Positions 10,270 through 18,311 of a stretch of DNA of 64,000 nucleotides are shown here, one piece after another. Origin of the DNA: Thermoplasmatota archaeon (GTDB lineage: Archaea; Thermoplasmatota; Penumbrarchaeia; Penumbrarchaeales; Penumbrarchaeaceae); NCBI GenBank assembly GCA_025457865.1, contig JALOTP010000002.1, forward strand, positions 61,213 through 125,212. Reading direction: 5' to 3'. The notes under the pieces are model-generated. The model ran no database searches and had not been told where the DNA came from. It saw only the letters and a program-made list of their open reading frames with translations. Both the position numbers and the translations under genes were made by a program. Numbering within the stretch: the stretch's first letter is position 1; every line of letters starts with the position of its first letter.

Positions 10270-10923
10270 ATGGAAGAAAAAGGGCCTGACATATTGAGAA
10301 GGGTTCTAATCGTATGGGTCGTAACGATGGTCGTTCTGCTCGGTTATGTCCTCCTGGGGATAGGGATGTCACAGCTGCCTGAAGAGGAGTCCGGGGCCAG
10401 GATAATCGTTGACCAGGTCTTCTTCCACTCCAAGGATGTTGACCAGGAGACCCTCGACCTTGAGGTGTACATATACATAACGAACAACGGGGACAGGGAT
10501 TGTAAAGTGGTCATTAGCGCCTATGCCCTGGATGTGAGGACGAACCTTGTCAAGGACACAGCATCACTTGATCTTGGGACCGTATCGGGACTGTCCACCC
10601 TCAGAGGTAGCCTCCGTGTCCAGCTCGACCGTTCAAAGCAGTACAGGGTCGAACTTGTGGTCCAGAAGGAGCAGATGATAGCGGTCAAAGGGAGCGGGAC
10701 AGTCAATCTGAAGGAGGCGGGTTCGGGAGGGGTGGATTATAAGACAGATTATGAATCAGGGCCTACTGATGATGAAAAGAAGGATAGTAGCATTCCAATT
10801 GTAGACGATATGGGAAGAGCTAACGCAGCACCCTTTCTGTTCATCTGCATCCTACTGGTCCCGGGGATAATTGTTGTCATTGCGATAATTTATTTCGTCT
10901 CAAGAAGGAGGGGAAGGAAATGA
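10270..10923 (+). CDS. Two-TM membrane protein of unknown function, first of a paralogous pair
   Basis: 217 residues: an N-terminal transmembrane helix ('VLIVWVVTMVVLLGYVLLGI'), an extracytoplasmic beta-rich domain of about 130 residues, an acidic linker ('DDEKKDSS') and a second helix ('FLFICILLVPGIIVVIAIIYFV') with a basic end. The middle domain ('VDQVFFHSKDVDQETLDLEVYIYITNNGD') resembles an immunoglobulin-like fold that describes 'non-enzymatic' envelope modules in archaea. The next gene has the same plan and recognisable similarity ('VDEVYFIGRDTGRTDMTIDVEVWLTNEG'). The stop overlaps the next ATG (ATGA), so the two are translationally coupled. No function is assigned. Confidence 0.8.
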   Translation: MEEKGPDILRRVLIVWVVTMVVLLGYVLLGIGMSQLPEEESGARIIVDQVFFHSKDVDQETLDLEVYIYITNNGDRDCKVVISAYALDVRTNLVKDTASLDLGTVSGLSTLRGSLRVQLDRSKQYRVELVVQKEQMIAVKGSGTVNLKEAGSGGVDYKTDYESGPTDDEKKDSSIPIVDDMGRANAAPFLFICILLVPGIIVVIAIIYFVSRRRGRK

Positions 10924-11726
10924 GCATTGGTGGGTCCATCATGGGAAATAAGGGCCTTATAGCATTATCCGTGCTCCTGACCGTGATCTGCCTGATCCTC
11001 GGAACGATCCTTTTTGTGATGATCCTGGATGAGGACGAAGAGGCTTCCCTCTTCGTGGACGAGGTCTATTTCATAGGCAGGGACACCGGTCGGACGGACA
11101 TGACCATCGATGTCGAGGTGTGGCTGACCAATGAGGGAACGGGGGCCGCAAGGACAGTTTCGGTCAACGTGTTCGCTGTAGAAACGGACAGCAACCTGGC
11201 AAGGGCCAATGCTTCAATGAACCTAGAGGGGATGAAGGGAAAGAGGTCTTCCAAGGCCATCATGTCCATGGATGTCCCGCTGAACGATACTTACAGGATC
11301 GAGGTGCTCGTCTTCAAGGATGGTAAACTGACGATAACCGGGTCCGGGGTCCTTGACCTGACAAAGGCAGGATATCCAAGGGATTATGATACCGATAGGA
11401 ACCTGGACGAGGAGAAGGAGGAGAAAAGGAGTGGTGATACAGAGAGCACCATATGTGTGTCCATCGCCATCATTGGAATGGGAATATTGGTGCTGGTGGT
11501 CGTCCTTTTGATCTCATTGGCTTCAAAGATGGACCAGGATGGCAAGGGAGATGATGACGGACCTGAAAGAAGGTTGAGAAGACCCCCAAGGACCGATAGG
11601 ACAATGACCTCGGAACCGATATCAGAAAAAGGACTTATCAGCCCTGAAGGGAACGTCCAGAGAACGAACGGACCTATCGATAGTGATGGTTCGGTCCGTT
11701 TACGGATGCCTAGAAGCCTTGAATGA
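10920..11726 (+). CDS. Two-TM membrane protein of unknown function, second of a paralogous pair
   Basis: 268 residues. The ATG overlaps the preceding stop (ATGA) and is preceded by 'ggaggggaagg'. An internal ATG at 10941 is possible. Same plan as its neighbour: N-terminal helix ('LIALSVLLTVICLILGTILFV'), extracytoplasmic domain sharing 'VDEVYF', 'VEVWLTNEG' and a final 'TITGSGVLDLTKAG' that mirrors 'AVKGSGTVNLKEAG' in the first protein, an acidic linker, then a second helix. It differs by a longer cytosolic tail of about 75 residues rich in Arg, Pro and Ser. The pair probably arose by tandem duplication and may act as a heterodimer in the membrane (inference). Confidence 0.8.
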   Translation: MSIGGSIMGNKGLIALSVLLTVICLILGTILFVMILDEDEEASLFVDEVYFIGRDTGRTDMTIDVEVWLTNEGTGAARTVSVNVFAVETDSNLARANASMNLEGMKGKRSSKAIMSMDVPLNDTYRIEVLVFKDGKLTITGSGVLDLTKAGYPRDYDTDRNLDEEKEEKRSGDTESTICVSIAIIGMGILVLVVVLLISLASKMDQDGKGDDDGPERRLRRPPRTDRTMTSEPISEKGLISPEGNVQRTNGPIDSDGSVRLRMPRSLE

Positions 11727-11749
11727 GACCTTGAAACTTAAAAAGAGCA

Positions 11750-11826
11750 TGGCGGGCCTGAAGGGGTTCGAACCCTTGGCCTTTCGGTTAAGAGCCGACT
11801 GCTCTACCTGGCTGAGCTACAGGCCC
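11750..11826 (-). tRNA. tRNA-Lys (CTT)
   Basis: The minus strand gives a full cloverleaf: acceptor GGGCCTG/CAGGCCC, discriminator G, D-arm 'tagctcagccaggtagagc', anticodon loop CTCTTAA (anticodon CTT) and T-arm 'aagggttcgaacccctt'. The 3' CCA is encoded (11750-11752). No intron. The top pair of the anticodon stem appears to be a G-A mismatch. A TATA-like run ('ttattttaacc' on the minus strand) lies about 25 nt upstream. Confidence 0.95.
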
Positions 11827-12013
11827 GTCCTATTGGATGCGGATTGGGGTTAAAATAAGTCGATATTTAAACATTGTCATGGGGTATCTGCTTTTCCTGG
11901 AAGATAGGTAAGCTATATGGGTCCAAGATACACAATGGATTATTCCCGGCATGATGAATTGTGATGGAAACCCTTTTAATGTCAATCCATTGATATATCG
12001 ATGTTCCGGCGGG

Positions 12014-12739
12014 ATGTCAATGAATGCTGTAGATACCGGAGAAAGGATAGCAAATGAGATATCGAAGGCCGTCCAGGACAGGTTGGTCTCCGCCCTGGTC
12101 TATGGTTCGGACATCGGTAAGGAAGGGGCATCTGTCCTTGACTGCAATCTCGTTCTTGTTTTCGACAGGATAGACCTTTCACTTCTAGAGGCCGTCAAGG
12201 CCGTACTTACTACTTGCGACCTCCCTTGCATGAAGGTACCGTTGATCGTCCAAGTTGACGAGATCGAGGGCATGATGGATTCGGTGCCGGCGAGTTTCCT
12301 TGATATCCTCCTATCCTATCAGACCGTCTATGGGAGGTCTCTTTTCAAAGGTCTCTCATCCATAAACCACGAGCACCTCAGGGCACAGACCGAACAGAGA
12401 TTGCGTGAGAACCTGTTCTCCGCCAGAAGGTCACTGATGCACGGAATGCGAGGAAGGGGAGAATTGGAGAACCAGTTCAGGTCCATCAGGGAGCTCTTCA
12501 GGAGGTCCATACAGGTATATTCGGTCCTGAAGAAACCATGGTTGACCAACGAGGAAGAACGTTGGACCTCCTTCCAGGAGGATTTCGACCCTGATGGAAC
12601 TGATATCAGGAAGATCTTCGATATGGATCTCTCCGGGCTTTCGGACGATGAATTGAAGAGGCTTACTTTGACGATACTCGATAGGGGTTTCAAACCACTC
12701 CTGTGCAAAGTCGATGGGATGGGTCCTTGCGGTCAATGA
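12014..12739 (+). CDS. Nucleotidyltransferase-like protein with a degenerate active site
   Basis: 241 residues when started at 12014 (ATG after 'cggcggg'); the ORF-track start at 11951 would place the TATA-like 'cttttaatg' inside the gene. The region 'ALVYGSDIGKEGASVLDCNLVLVFD' has the spacing of the Pol-beta nucleotidyltransferase motif GS-x(n)-DxD, but the second acidic residue is Asn ('DCN'). The C-terminal half is helical ('YGRSLFKGL', 'RELFRRSIQVYSVLKKPWL'), like the helical half of KNTase-type or MNT proteins. It could be an inactive relative or bind nucleotides without catalysis. No HEPN partner is next to it. Function unknown. Confidence 0.55.
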   Translation: MSMNAVDTGERIANEISKAVQDRLVSALVYGSDIGKEGASVLDCNLVLVFDRIDLSLLEAVKAVLTTCDLPCMKVPLIVQVDEIEGMMDSVPASFLDILLSYQTVYGRSLFKGLSSINHEHLRAQTEQRLRENLFSARRSLMHGMRGRGELENQFRSIRELFRRSIQVYSVLKKPWLTNEEERWTSFQEDFDPDGTDIRKIFDMDLSGLSDDELKRLTLTILDRGFKPLLCKVDGMGPCGQ

Positions 12740-12833
12740 ACGAACAGATCGGATCAATGACCACAACCAATTTATCCTGACCTTGCCTCTGGTTAGCGCA
12801 TGCAAAGCGTTTCAACTTCATGGGGGTCCTTAA

Positions 12834-13772
12834 TTGGCAGGTAAGGGGAAGAGGCAGGCCGCGGGAAAGAAGGGTGGCAGGGGTAAGAAAGCAACCGAGG
12901 ACCCGGCAGAGACCATCAAGACAACCCTCGTTGCTGCATTCAGGTCAGGTGCATCGCTCGATGAGGCTTATCACCTGGCCTCAGGGATGGTCAAGGATGG
13001 GGCCGACCCTGATGAACTCGTCAAGGAAGCATGGATGGACCTTTACATATCACCAGCCATAGAAGAGACCATAAAGGAGGTCAGGGATTTCGTCCCGAAA
13101 GAGCAGATAATGAAGAGGCTCTCATCGATAGGTATGGACGAGCGATTAAGGGATACTGTCTATCAGGAGGCCTTCTACGATGTCAATATCAGTCCCATAC
13201 TTGGGCTCATAAGGGAGCAGATGGGGCAGGGCATGGACAAGGAGACCATAATAAACGAATTGGTCGCACAGGGCGTAGATAGGAAGCTTTGTGAGGAGTT
13301 CTACAACGAGGCATATTATCAGGAATACCTTGAGCCGATAATGGAAAGCATTAAAGATAAACTGGAAGGGGGGATAGATCGTGAAGATATCTCCAAGGAG
13401 CTTTCAAAGGGAGGTATTCCGGAGGATGTCGCTGCAGAGCTCGTCAGGATGGCTGGTTACGAGGAATACATCCTTCCCGTCGTAGAGGAGGTGGACAGGA
13501 TGCTCGATTCCGGTTCATCAAATGAGAATGTCATATCGGAATTGATGGGCAAGGGGATCGAGCGCAAACAAGCGGACCTCATTCTCAAAGAGGCCCAGGA
13601 AGGCAGGGAATGGAAATTGCTCGAGGAGCAGGTCGGGTCCATGATCGCTGATGGCAAAACAAAAGAGGCCATAATCGAGGAGCTTGTCAGTGCAGGCAGG
13701 TTCAGTAAGGAAGAGGTATCGCTCCTGGTCGAGGACATCTTCAGGGCACGTGAAGGACCATCATCTGGATAG
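12834..13772 (+). CDS. Helical-repeat protein of unknown function with basic N-terminal tail
   Basis: 312 residues from a TTG start, preceded by 'gggggt'. The next in-frame ATG would remove the Lys/Gly/Arg-rich tail ('AGKGKRQAAGKKGGRGKK'). The rest consists of about five helical units of 45-52 residues. Each carries a pattern like 'I..MI..G..KE.II.ELV..G......E', followed by an aromatic-acidic link ('EAFYDVNISPIL', 'EAYYQEYLEPIM', 'AGYEEYILPVV'). No known domain name is offered. The basic tail suggests nucleic-acid or ribosome contact, and the acidic repeats a protein-binding scaffold (inference). Its 3' end overlaps the end of the convergent zinc-ribbon gene by 12 nt. Confidence 0.75.
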   Translation: MAGKGKRQAAGKKGGRGKKATEDPAETIKTTLVAAFRSGASLDEAYHLASGMVKDGADPDELVKEAWMDLYISPAIEETIKEVRDFVPKEQIMKRLSSIGMDERLRDTVYQEAFYDVNISPILGLIREQMGQGMDKETIINELVAQGVDRKLCEEFYNEAYYQEYLEPIMESIKDKLEGGIDREDISKELSKGGIPEDVAAELVRMAGYEEYILPVVEEVDRMLDSGSSNENVISELMGKGIERKQADLILKEAQEGREWKLLEEQVGSMIADGKTKEAIIEELVSAGRFSKEEVSLLVEDIFRAREGPSSG

Positions 13773-13946
13773 TGCTTTGCTCTGGTCGACCTCTATCGTT
13801 CTCTTGACCTCTTTGAGGCCTTTCCCCAACAACTTACGCTTGAACTGCTTTGAACACCTGAAACAGTAGAGGTAGTCTGGATAGACCGTAAGAGGTATCC
13901 GACAGGTTGGACAATCATCGGTCATGTCAACAGAAAGGATTTCCAT
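13761..13946 (-). CDS. Small zinc-ribbon protein
   Basis: 61 residues with one Cys4 zinc ribbon ('CPTC' and 'CFRC', 15 residues apart) and a basic C-terminal half ('FKRKLLGKGLKEVKRT'). Archaea carry many such stand-alone ribbons, often bound to transcription or translation machinery; no specific family is claimed. The start may be at 13946 or the internal ATG at 13925, and neither has a clear ribosome site. The 3' end overlaps the convergent repeat-protein gene by 12 nt. Confidence 0.6.
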   Translation of the reverse strand: MEILSVDMTDDCPTCRIPLTVYPDYLYCFRCSKQFKRKLLGKGLKEVKRTIEVDQSKALSR

Positions 13947-13997
13947 GGATAGAAAGCTATCCTGTAGAGGCCAGGGCAGGGTTGGAATTAATGTTCA

Positions 13998-16900
13998 TCA
14001 GGAGATATCCTGAGGAGGTCCTTCTTCTGATGGATGCTGGGGTGTAAGCTTCCCATCCGTGAGCACGGGCGTTCCCGATGCAGTTCCTTCGTTCTCAGTA
14101 GGTATAGCTTGACCATCCTCTTCAGTGCTGGTTCCTTCCTCGTTCTTTGCTCCATCATTCAATGAGCCATCATTTGTATCCAGAGGGGCATAGGTCCCAA
14201 TATCAGCGGTATCTGGCACTTCGCTCCCCGCTAGGGGGGGCGCAGGACCGGGCATTTCACCATTGACCTTTCTGATAAGGAAGAAGATGACCGCTCCGAT
14301 CATGAGAAGGATGGCCGTGATAACGATTATTATGACTGCGACCTGGAGAAAATCAATACCCCCTTCATCATTGGGCTCATCGGTATCATCATCATCGTCC
14401 GTGTCGTCATCGTCTACATCTGGTGGCCTTTCTATCGTTATCGAAGAGGTCCCGGATGTCCCGGATGAGTTGCAATAGAGCGTCCATGTCCCGGGGACGA
14501 TTGCTGTGAACAGGCCTTCGGAAGATATGGTGCCCCCGCCAGAGACCGACCACTCAAACAAGAGGTCTAGAAGGTTACCGTCCGAATCAAGGCCAATGGC
14601 CATGAACCTGACCTCGTCCGAGATGTTCAAGGTGACATGAGAAGGTTCTACAATTATGAGGGACAAGTTACCTGGGATTACTTCGAAAGATGCGAGGCCA
14701 GATACACCGGTGAGATTGGCATAGACCCTCCAGAAACCGGCTTTCACTGCGTCGAAATTTCCGTTCTGGTCTATCGTACCACCACCGGTGACCTCCCAGA
14801 CAGGAGCAATATCCAAGGGATTGTCGTTCCTGTCGAAACCACTGGCTTCGAACTTCACGACCATATCAGCGTTTATGGGGTATCCAGGTAACGAAACCTT
14901 GATCCAGTGGAGCGTCCCGTGACGTACAGTAACGTTCGTTCTGCCAGACACCCCGTTGAAGCTAGCCCTGATAGTGCAATTGCCAACCTTGTCCGGCGAG
15001 AAGTAACCGTACTCATCCAGGGTTCCATCCCCTAACAGGTCCCAGGCCGGGTGTATCTCCATCTCATTCCCCACGCTGTCAAATCCCTTGGCGAAGAATT
15101 GGACCTCCTCGTCCGATGAGATTAACTGGTCCTTTGGGAATACCTCTATGGATGCAAGTGGACCATGGGTCACTGCGATACTTCCGGAACCTGTCGAAGC
15201 TGTCCTGCCATAGGTAGAGGAGAAGAAACGGTAGGTGTGTTCTCCCATAGAAAGATTGGTTTCGAAGAAATAATCGATGCTATCTAGTTCATATCCGTTG
15301 AAAGGATCGACATTATGCATGGTCAGATTCCTTCCGTCCAGGTTCAAGAACACATCGTCCGGCCGATCTTTGTCCAGGTCGTTATAGGTCACTGTGAAGT
15401 TGAACAAGGTATCTATGTCGCCGGCGCTCGCTGAGACGGACCCGTCTACGAGCTCACTTGGATTGTCAAAGGTCAAGTTCAGGTAGTACAGGGTAGGCGT
15501 GGACGATGGGTCATAAAAATCTATACCAGGATCTATATTGGTCATATAGACAAAGAACTGGATGCATCTGTTCCCGGCATGACCGGACCATAGTCTGTCA
15601 TGGTCCGAATAGCTGCTGACGTTATCACCGTCCGGTCCTACGAATTCGTTGGAAAGGATGGTCGAGGGGTCCTTCCCGGACCGTACTTGGATTACCGTAG
15701 TGGTATTTTCGGGATCGGTTCCCGTTATCCTTACCTCGCCCCATTCGACGTAAGGACCGCCTTCGTAAACGGGCGAGAGGAGAGTCCCGGAAGGGGACCT
15801 TGAGTTATAGTAAAGTGTCATTCCCGTCAATCTGGAAAAGGTCCCGTTCTCGCACTCGAACGTCAGGGAATAGTAGAAACGGGTCCTCACATCGCTGAAG
15901 TATGGGAGCGAGACCTTCCCGCCACCGCTATAGAGCTCGACGCTCCTATTTTGCCTCCCCATACCGTCGGACCAATTGGAAAGGTCGGTCGAGAACATGA
16001 TGCTAACATGGGTCCCTGAAGGTATGTCCGTTTGGTACTGGACCTCCTTGAGACCACCTACAAGCCTGTTATCGAGCAGGTCATCGGAGATGTACCTACC
16101 ACTGACCGCAGTGAAAGCATCCGAAAGGTTGAAAAGGACCACACCCGAGGGTCCAGGTCCGAAGCTCAAAGAGGTTCCAAGGACGAAATGGCCGTACTTG
16201 GACTGGAACGTATCCACTCCGTAATCCTGCTGTGGTCCTTCATAGTACCTGCTCCATAACTGGTTCCCAGATAGGTCGGTCCTCACAAGGAGGACATTGT
16301 CCCCTCCTGAGCCATAGGTGTTCGAGAATCCGGTCATGGTGATCCCCATCTCGTCTATGAGAAGGCCAGCCCCTCTATCGTTGCCACCACCCCCATAGGT
16401 CTTGAACCATCTCTGGGTCCCATCCTTGGAGATCCTCATCAGGACCAGGTCGAGACCGACACCAGGCATCGTCATGCTTACACCGGATGCCACAAGGTCC
16501 CCGTTCTCGAGCTCCTCGAGGCTGGAACCGGATTCCCAAACGTTCAGGCTCCCAAAAGACTTGTGCCACAGCTCGCTCCCGGTGGAATTGGTCTTGTAGA
16601 GGAGTACTTGGTCTATACCGTTAAGGTCCGTGTCTATGTAGCCCAAGGTCACTAGGTCCCCGTTCCCTGTCTCGAGAATATCCGCCCCTTCCTCGTCCCC
16701 ATTACCACCAAAGACCTTCTGCCATGCCTTCTTACCCATAGGACCTGTCTTAACCACGATCAGATCGTTCGTTGCGAGGAGCGGGTCCGTGATGGACCCG
16801 CAGATGGCGAACCCTCCATCCATAGTAGTTACCAATCCAGAGGCCTTCTCCTCACCGCCGAGGTCGATCACTTCGTTCCATCTCTCGTTCCCAAAGGGAT

Positions 16901-17564
16901 CGGTCCCGATCATCAAAATGTCTGTGTCATCCTTGTCGGCAGGTCTTTTGGTCCCTACCAGTACCAGATCCCCATGGTCTATCTCGACGATATCATAACC
17001 ATATTCGTAGCCCTCGTCCCCAAAGGAGCGGTTCCAAAGTTCCCTCCCTTCTATGTCCAATTTGAGCAGCCAGAGGTTTGGATAGTTCGATTGTCCCACA
17101 GGGTATGTATAGGTAACCCCCACGATGGCATACCCCCCGTCGGAGGTCCTTATTGCGGAACTCATCTCCTCACCGCCTTTCCCACCAAAGGACCTGATAT
17201 AATCGTGCTCTATGGCGGAGGGGGATACTTTCACATTCGATGCTAACCTCAAGTCCTTCAGCTGGTGGTCGAGCTCATCGGTCCTCCACGCGAGCTCCAG
17301 GACCGGTCCTGGAAAGATAGACAGACCATTGAGTTCTGAACCGGAGAAAGGGACCGAATGGACGGAGCCGGGACCATCGTCCTGGTCATCCCAGGCCCTG
17401 GCAGGGTCGGATGTGTAGGTGTTAGCATCGATTATGACTAAGTATGACGGGAGAACGAAGAGCAGTCCGACCAGGAGTGCTGATAGGAGGCAGTCCTTTT
17501 TCGTCGAAAGTAAATCGTAAAGAGTTGACCTTATGACCTTCATACCCGTTCTTTGATCCTGCAT
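13998..17564 (-). CDS. Giant surface protein: propeller-like repeats, Ig-like domains, C-terminal anchor
   Basis: 1188 residues. The start at 17564 is supported by 'ggagatga' 7 nt upstream. An N-terminal hydrophobic helix ('CLLSALLVGLLFVLPSYLVII') is a signal or anchor. Residues ~110-490 hold about eight repeats of the form 'DGGYAIVG...LLKLD..G.ELWNRSFG', a beta-propeller family. A beta-sandwich region follows. Next are three Ig-like domains with 'GGGTIDQNGNF' and 'GTWTLYCNSSGTSG'-type cores, as in Big domains. A Asp/Thr-rich spacer ('DDDDTDDDDDTDEP'), a transmembrane helix ('VAVIIIVITAILLMIGAVIFF') and a Pro/Glu/Thr-rich cytosolic tail of about 90 residues end it. Envelope or adhesion role inferred. 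Confidence 0.85.
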   Translation of the reverse strand: MQDQRTGMKVIRSTLYDLLSTKKDCLLSALLVGLLFVLPSYLVIIDANTYTSDPARAWDDQDDGPGSVHSVPFSGSELNGLSIFPGPVLELAWRTDELDHQLKDLRLASNVKVSPSAIEHDYIRSFGGKGGEEMSSAIRTSDGGYAIVGVTYTYPVGQSNYPNLWLLKLDIEGRELWNRSFGDEGYEYGYDIVEIDHGDLVLVGTKRPADKDDTDILMIGTDPFGNERWNEVIDLGGEEKASGLVTTMDGGFAICGSITDPLLATNDLIVVKTGPMGKKAWQKVFGGNGDEEGADILETGNGDLVTLGYIDTDLNGIDQVLLYKTNSTGSELWHKSFGSLNVWESGSSLEELENGDLVASGVSMTMPGVGLDLVLMRISKDGTQRWFKTYGGGGNDRGAGLLIDEMGITMTGFSNTYGSGGDNVLLVRTDLSGNQLWSRYYEGPQQDYGVDTFQSKYGHFVLGTSLSFGPGPSGVVLFNLSDAFTAVSGRYISDDLLDNRLVGGLKEVQYQTDIPSGTHVSIMFSTDLSNWSDGMGRQNRSVELYSGGGKVSLPYFSDVRTRFYYSLTFECENGTFSRLTGMTLYYNSRSPSGTLLSPVYEGGPYVEWGEVRITGTDPENTTTVIQVRSGKDPSTILSNEFVGPDGDNVSSYSDHDRLWSGHAGNRCIQFFVYMTNIDPGIDFYDPSSTPTLYYLNLTFDNPSELVDGSVSASAGDIDTLFNFTVTYNDLDKDRPDDVFLNLDGRNLTMHNVDPFNGYELDSIDYFFETNLSMGEHTYRFFSSTYGRTASTGSGSIAVTHGPLASIEVFPKDQLISSDEEVQFFAKGFDSVGNEMEIHPAWDLLGDGTLDEYGYFSPDKVGNCTIRASFNGVSGRTNVTVRHGTLHWIKVSLPGYPINADMVVKFEASGFDRNDNPLDIAPVWEVTGGGTIDQNGNFDAVKAGFWRVYANLTGVSGLASFEVIPGNLSLIIVEPSHVTLNISDEVRFMAIGLDSDGNLLDLLFEWSVSGGGTISSEGLFTAIVPGTWTLYCNSSGTSGTSSITIERPPDVDDDDTDDDDDTDEPNDEGGIDFLQVAVIIIVITAILLMIGAVIFFLIRKVNGEMPGPAPPLAGSEVPDTADIGTYAPLDTNDGSLNDGAKNEEGTSTEEDGQAIPTENEGTASGTPVLTDGKLTPQHPSEEGPPQDIS

Positions 17565-17723
17565 GGACTCATCTCCAATGGGATCGGTAATTGGATTGTG
17601 GGTCTATTATTCTTTCTTATTTTCAAGGTCTGGTAGTGTCAGTAGAAGGTTGACAAACGGCCTGTGGTTAAAGAAATGGGGTTAAGATTGGGAGGTAGTC
17701 CACAAGCCGCATGTCCTCAGTTC
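17565..17723. other. Intergenic stretch before the small ORF
   Basis: About 160 nt upstream of the giant surface gene. It contains A/T-rich runs ('ttctttcttattttc' on the plus strand) that could hold the promoter of the minus-strand gene. No further gene or RNA was recognised. Confidence 0.4.
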
Positions 17724-17849
17724 TCAATATGCTTCGTATGTATAGCTTATGCCCAGTTCTTCCAGGGCGGACATCAGCCGCTTTCTCTTCTCGGTCGGTT
17801 GGTCCATCGGGTAGATGCTTATTCTTTCGCAGGTCGCAGTTCGGTCCAT
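17724..17849 (-). CDS. Possible leaderless 41-residue protein
   Basis: An ATG at 17849 opens a 41-codon frame ending in 'LMSALEELGISYTYEAY'. A TATA-like 'gattaaatat' (17871-17880, minus strand) is centred about 26 nt upstream, the spacing expected for a leaderless archaeal transcript. The longer ORF-track frame would run through this TATA element, so the shorter one is preferred. The product has an even spread of polar residues and one Cys. No family is recognised. It could still be a chance frame. Confidence 0.35.
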   Translation of the reverse strand: MDRTATCERISIYPMDQPTEKRKRLMSALEELGISYTYEAY

Positions 17850-17870
17850 GGGAGTGGTTATGTTTGGGAC

Positions 17871-17880
17871 ATATTTAATC
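17871..17880 (-). promoter_or_regulatory. TATA-like box for the 41-residue ORF
   Basis: Minus-strand 'gattaaatat', centred ~26 nt from the ATG at 17849, fits an archaeal TATA box for a leaderless mRNA. Supported by position and composition only. Confidence 0.35.
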
Positions 17881-17996
17881 ATTTGCAATAAAAATTTGTT
17901 ACAGAAATATAATGAATAAAAATAAATGGAGACCAAACTATCAACTATTTAATGCTGTTGTCACTTTTTTGACAATAATGACGGATCCGATCCATT

Positions 17997-18012
17997 GTGC
18001 GGGGGAAGGGAT
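17997..18012. repeat. Direct repeat: copy of the tRNA-Leu 3' end (left copy)
   Basis: 'gtgcgggggaagggat' is identical to 18160-18175, which is the 3' acceptor and T-stem strand of tRNA-Leu. The two copies flank about 147 bp of hairpin-rich DNA, like an att core or a target-site duplication. Confidence 0.7.
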
Positions 18013-18053
18013 GTTTGGAGTGTCCTATGATCGACGGAGAGCCAACTCCAAAC
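18013..18053. repeat. Hairpin 1 of the tRNA-Leu array
   Basis: Perfect 9-bp inverted repeat gtttggagt / actccaaac with a 23-nt loop. It begins exactly at the end of the left direct repeat. The loop contains 'gatcgacgga', close to the 'aatagacgga' in hairpin 3. Confidence 0.6.
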
Positions 18054-18059
18054 AACCAG

Positions 18060-18098
18060 CCCAAAAATGGGATTTATCTAGAATAGACCATTTTTGGG
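18060..18098. repeat. Hairpin 2 of the tRNA-Leu array
   Basis: Perfect 11-bp inverted repeat cccaaaaatgg / ccatttttggg with a 17-nt loop that contains 'atctagaataga'. The stem sequence is unrelated to those of hairpins 1 and 3, while the loop motif is shared with hairpin 3. Confidence 0.65.
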
Positions 18099-18117
18099 CG
18101 TCCAGACTCCTTTTGAA

Positions 18118-18163
18118 GCACTTTTTTCAAGAGTGATCTAAAATAGACGGAAGAAAAAAGTGC
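18118..18163. repeat. Hairpin 3 of the tRNA-Leu array, overlapping the tRNA 3' end
   Basis: Perfect 11-bp inverted repeat gcacttttttc / gaaaaaagtgc with a 24-nt loop containing 'atctaaaatagacgga'. Its right arm overlaps the last bases of tRNA-Leu. On the minus strand this is directly downstream of the tRNA and ends in a T-run, so it may act in tRNA termination or processing. Confidence 0.65.
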
Positions 18164-18175
18164 GGGGGAAGGGAT
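18160..18175. repeat. Direct repeat: tRNA-Leu 3' end (right copy)
   Basis: Right copy of 'gtgcgggggaagggat', covering the discriminator, acceptor 3' strand and part of the T-stem of tRNA-Leu plus one flanking base. Confidence 0.7.
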
Positions 18176-18242
18176 TTGAACCCTCGAAGGACTAACCACA
18201 GGATCCTAAGTCCTGCCTCTTTGACCGCTCGAGTACCCCCGC
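18161..18242 (-). tRNA. tRNA-Leu (TAG)
   Basis: Class II tRNA on the minus strand: acceptor GCGGGGG/CCCCCGC with discriminator A, D-arm 'tactcgagcggtcaaagagg', anticodon loop CTTAGGA (anticodon TAG), a long variable arm ('tgtggttagtccttcg') and T-arm 'agggttcaaatccct'. No intron. Unlike the Lys and Asp tRNAs of this window, CCA is not encoded: the bases after the discriminator are CTT. Confidence 0.95.
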
Positions 18243-18311
18243 ATAGACCTTGATGGGACCAGACCTTCAATGGGGAAAGCATCTAATTACATTTCGCTTT
18301 CCAGCGGTCGA

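Noticed and set aside
17912-18136. 74-residue plus-strand ORF across the hairpin array
   Set aside because: It runs through three perfect hairpins and the direct repeat; composition is not protein-like.
17997-18175. Integrated provirus or plasmid between the tRNA-Leu repeats
   Set aside because: Only about 147 bp separate the repeats and there is no integrase in the window; at most a remnant or a very small element.
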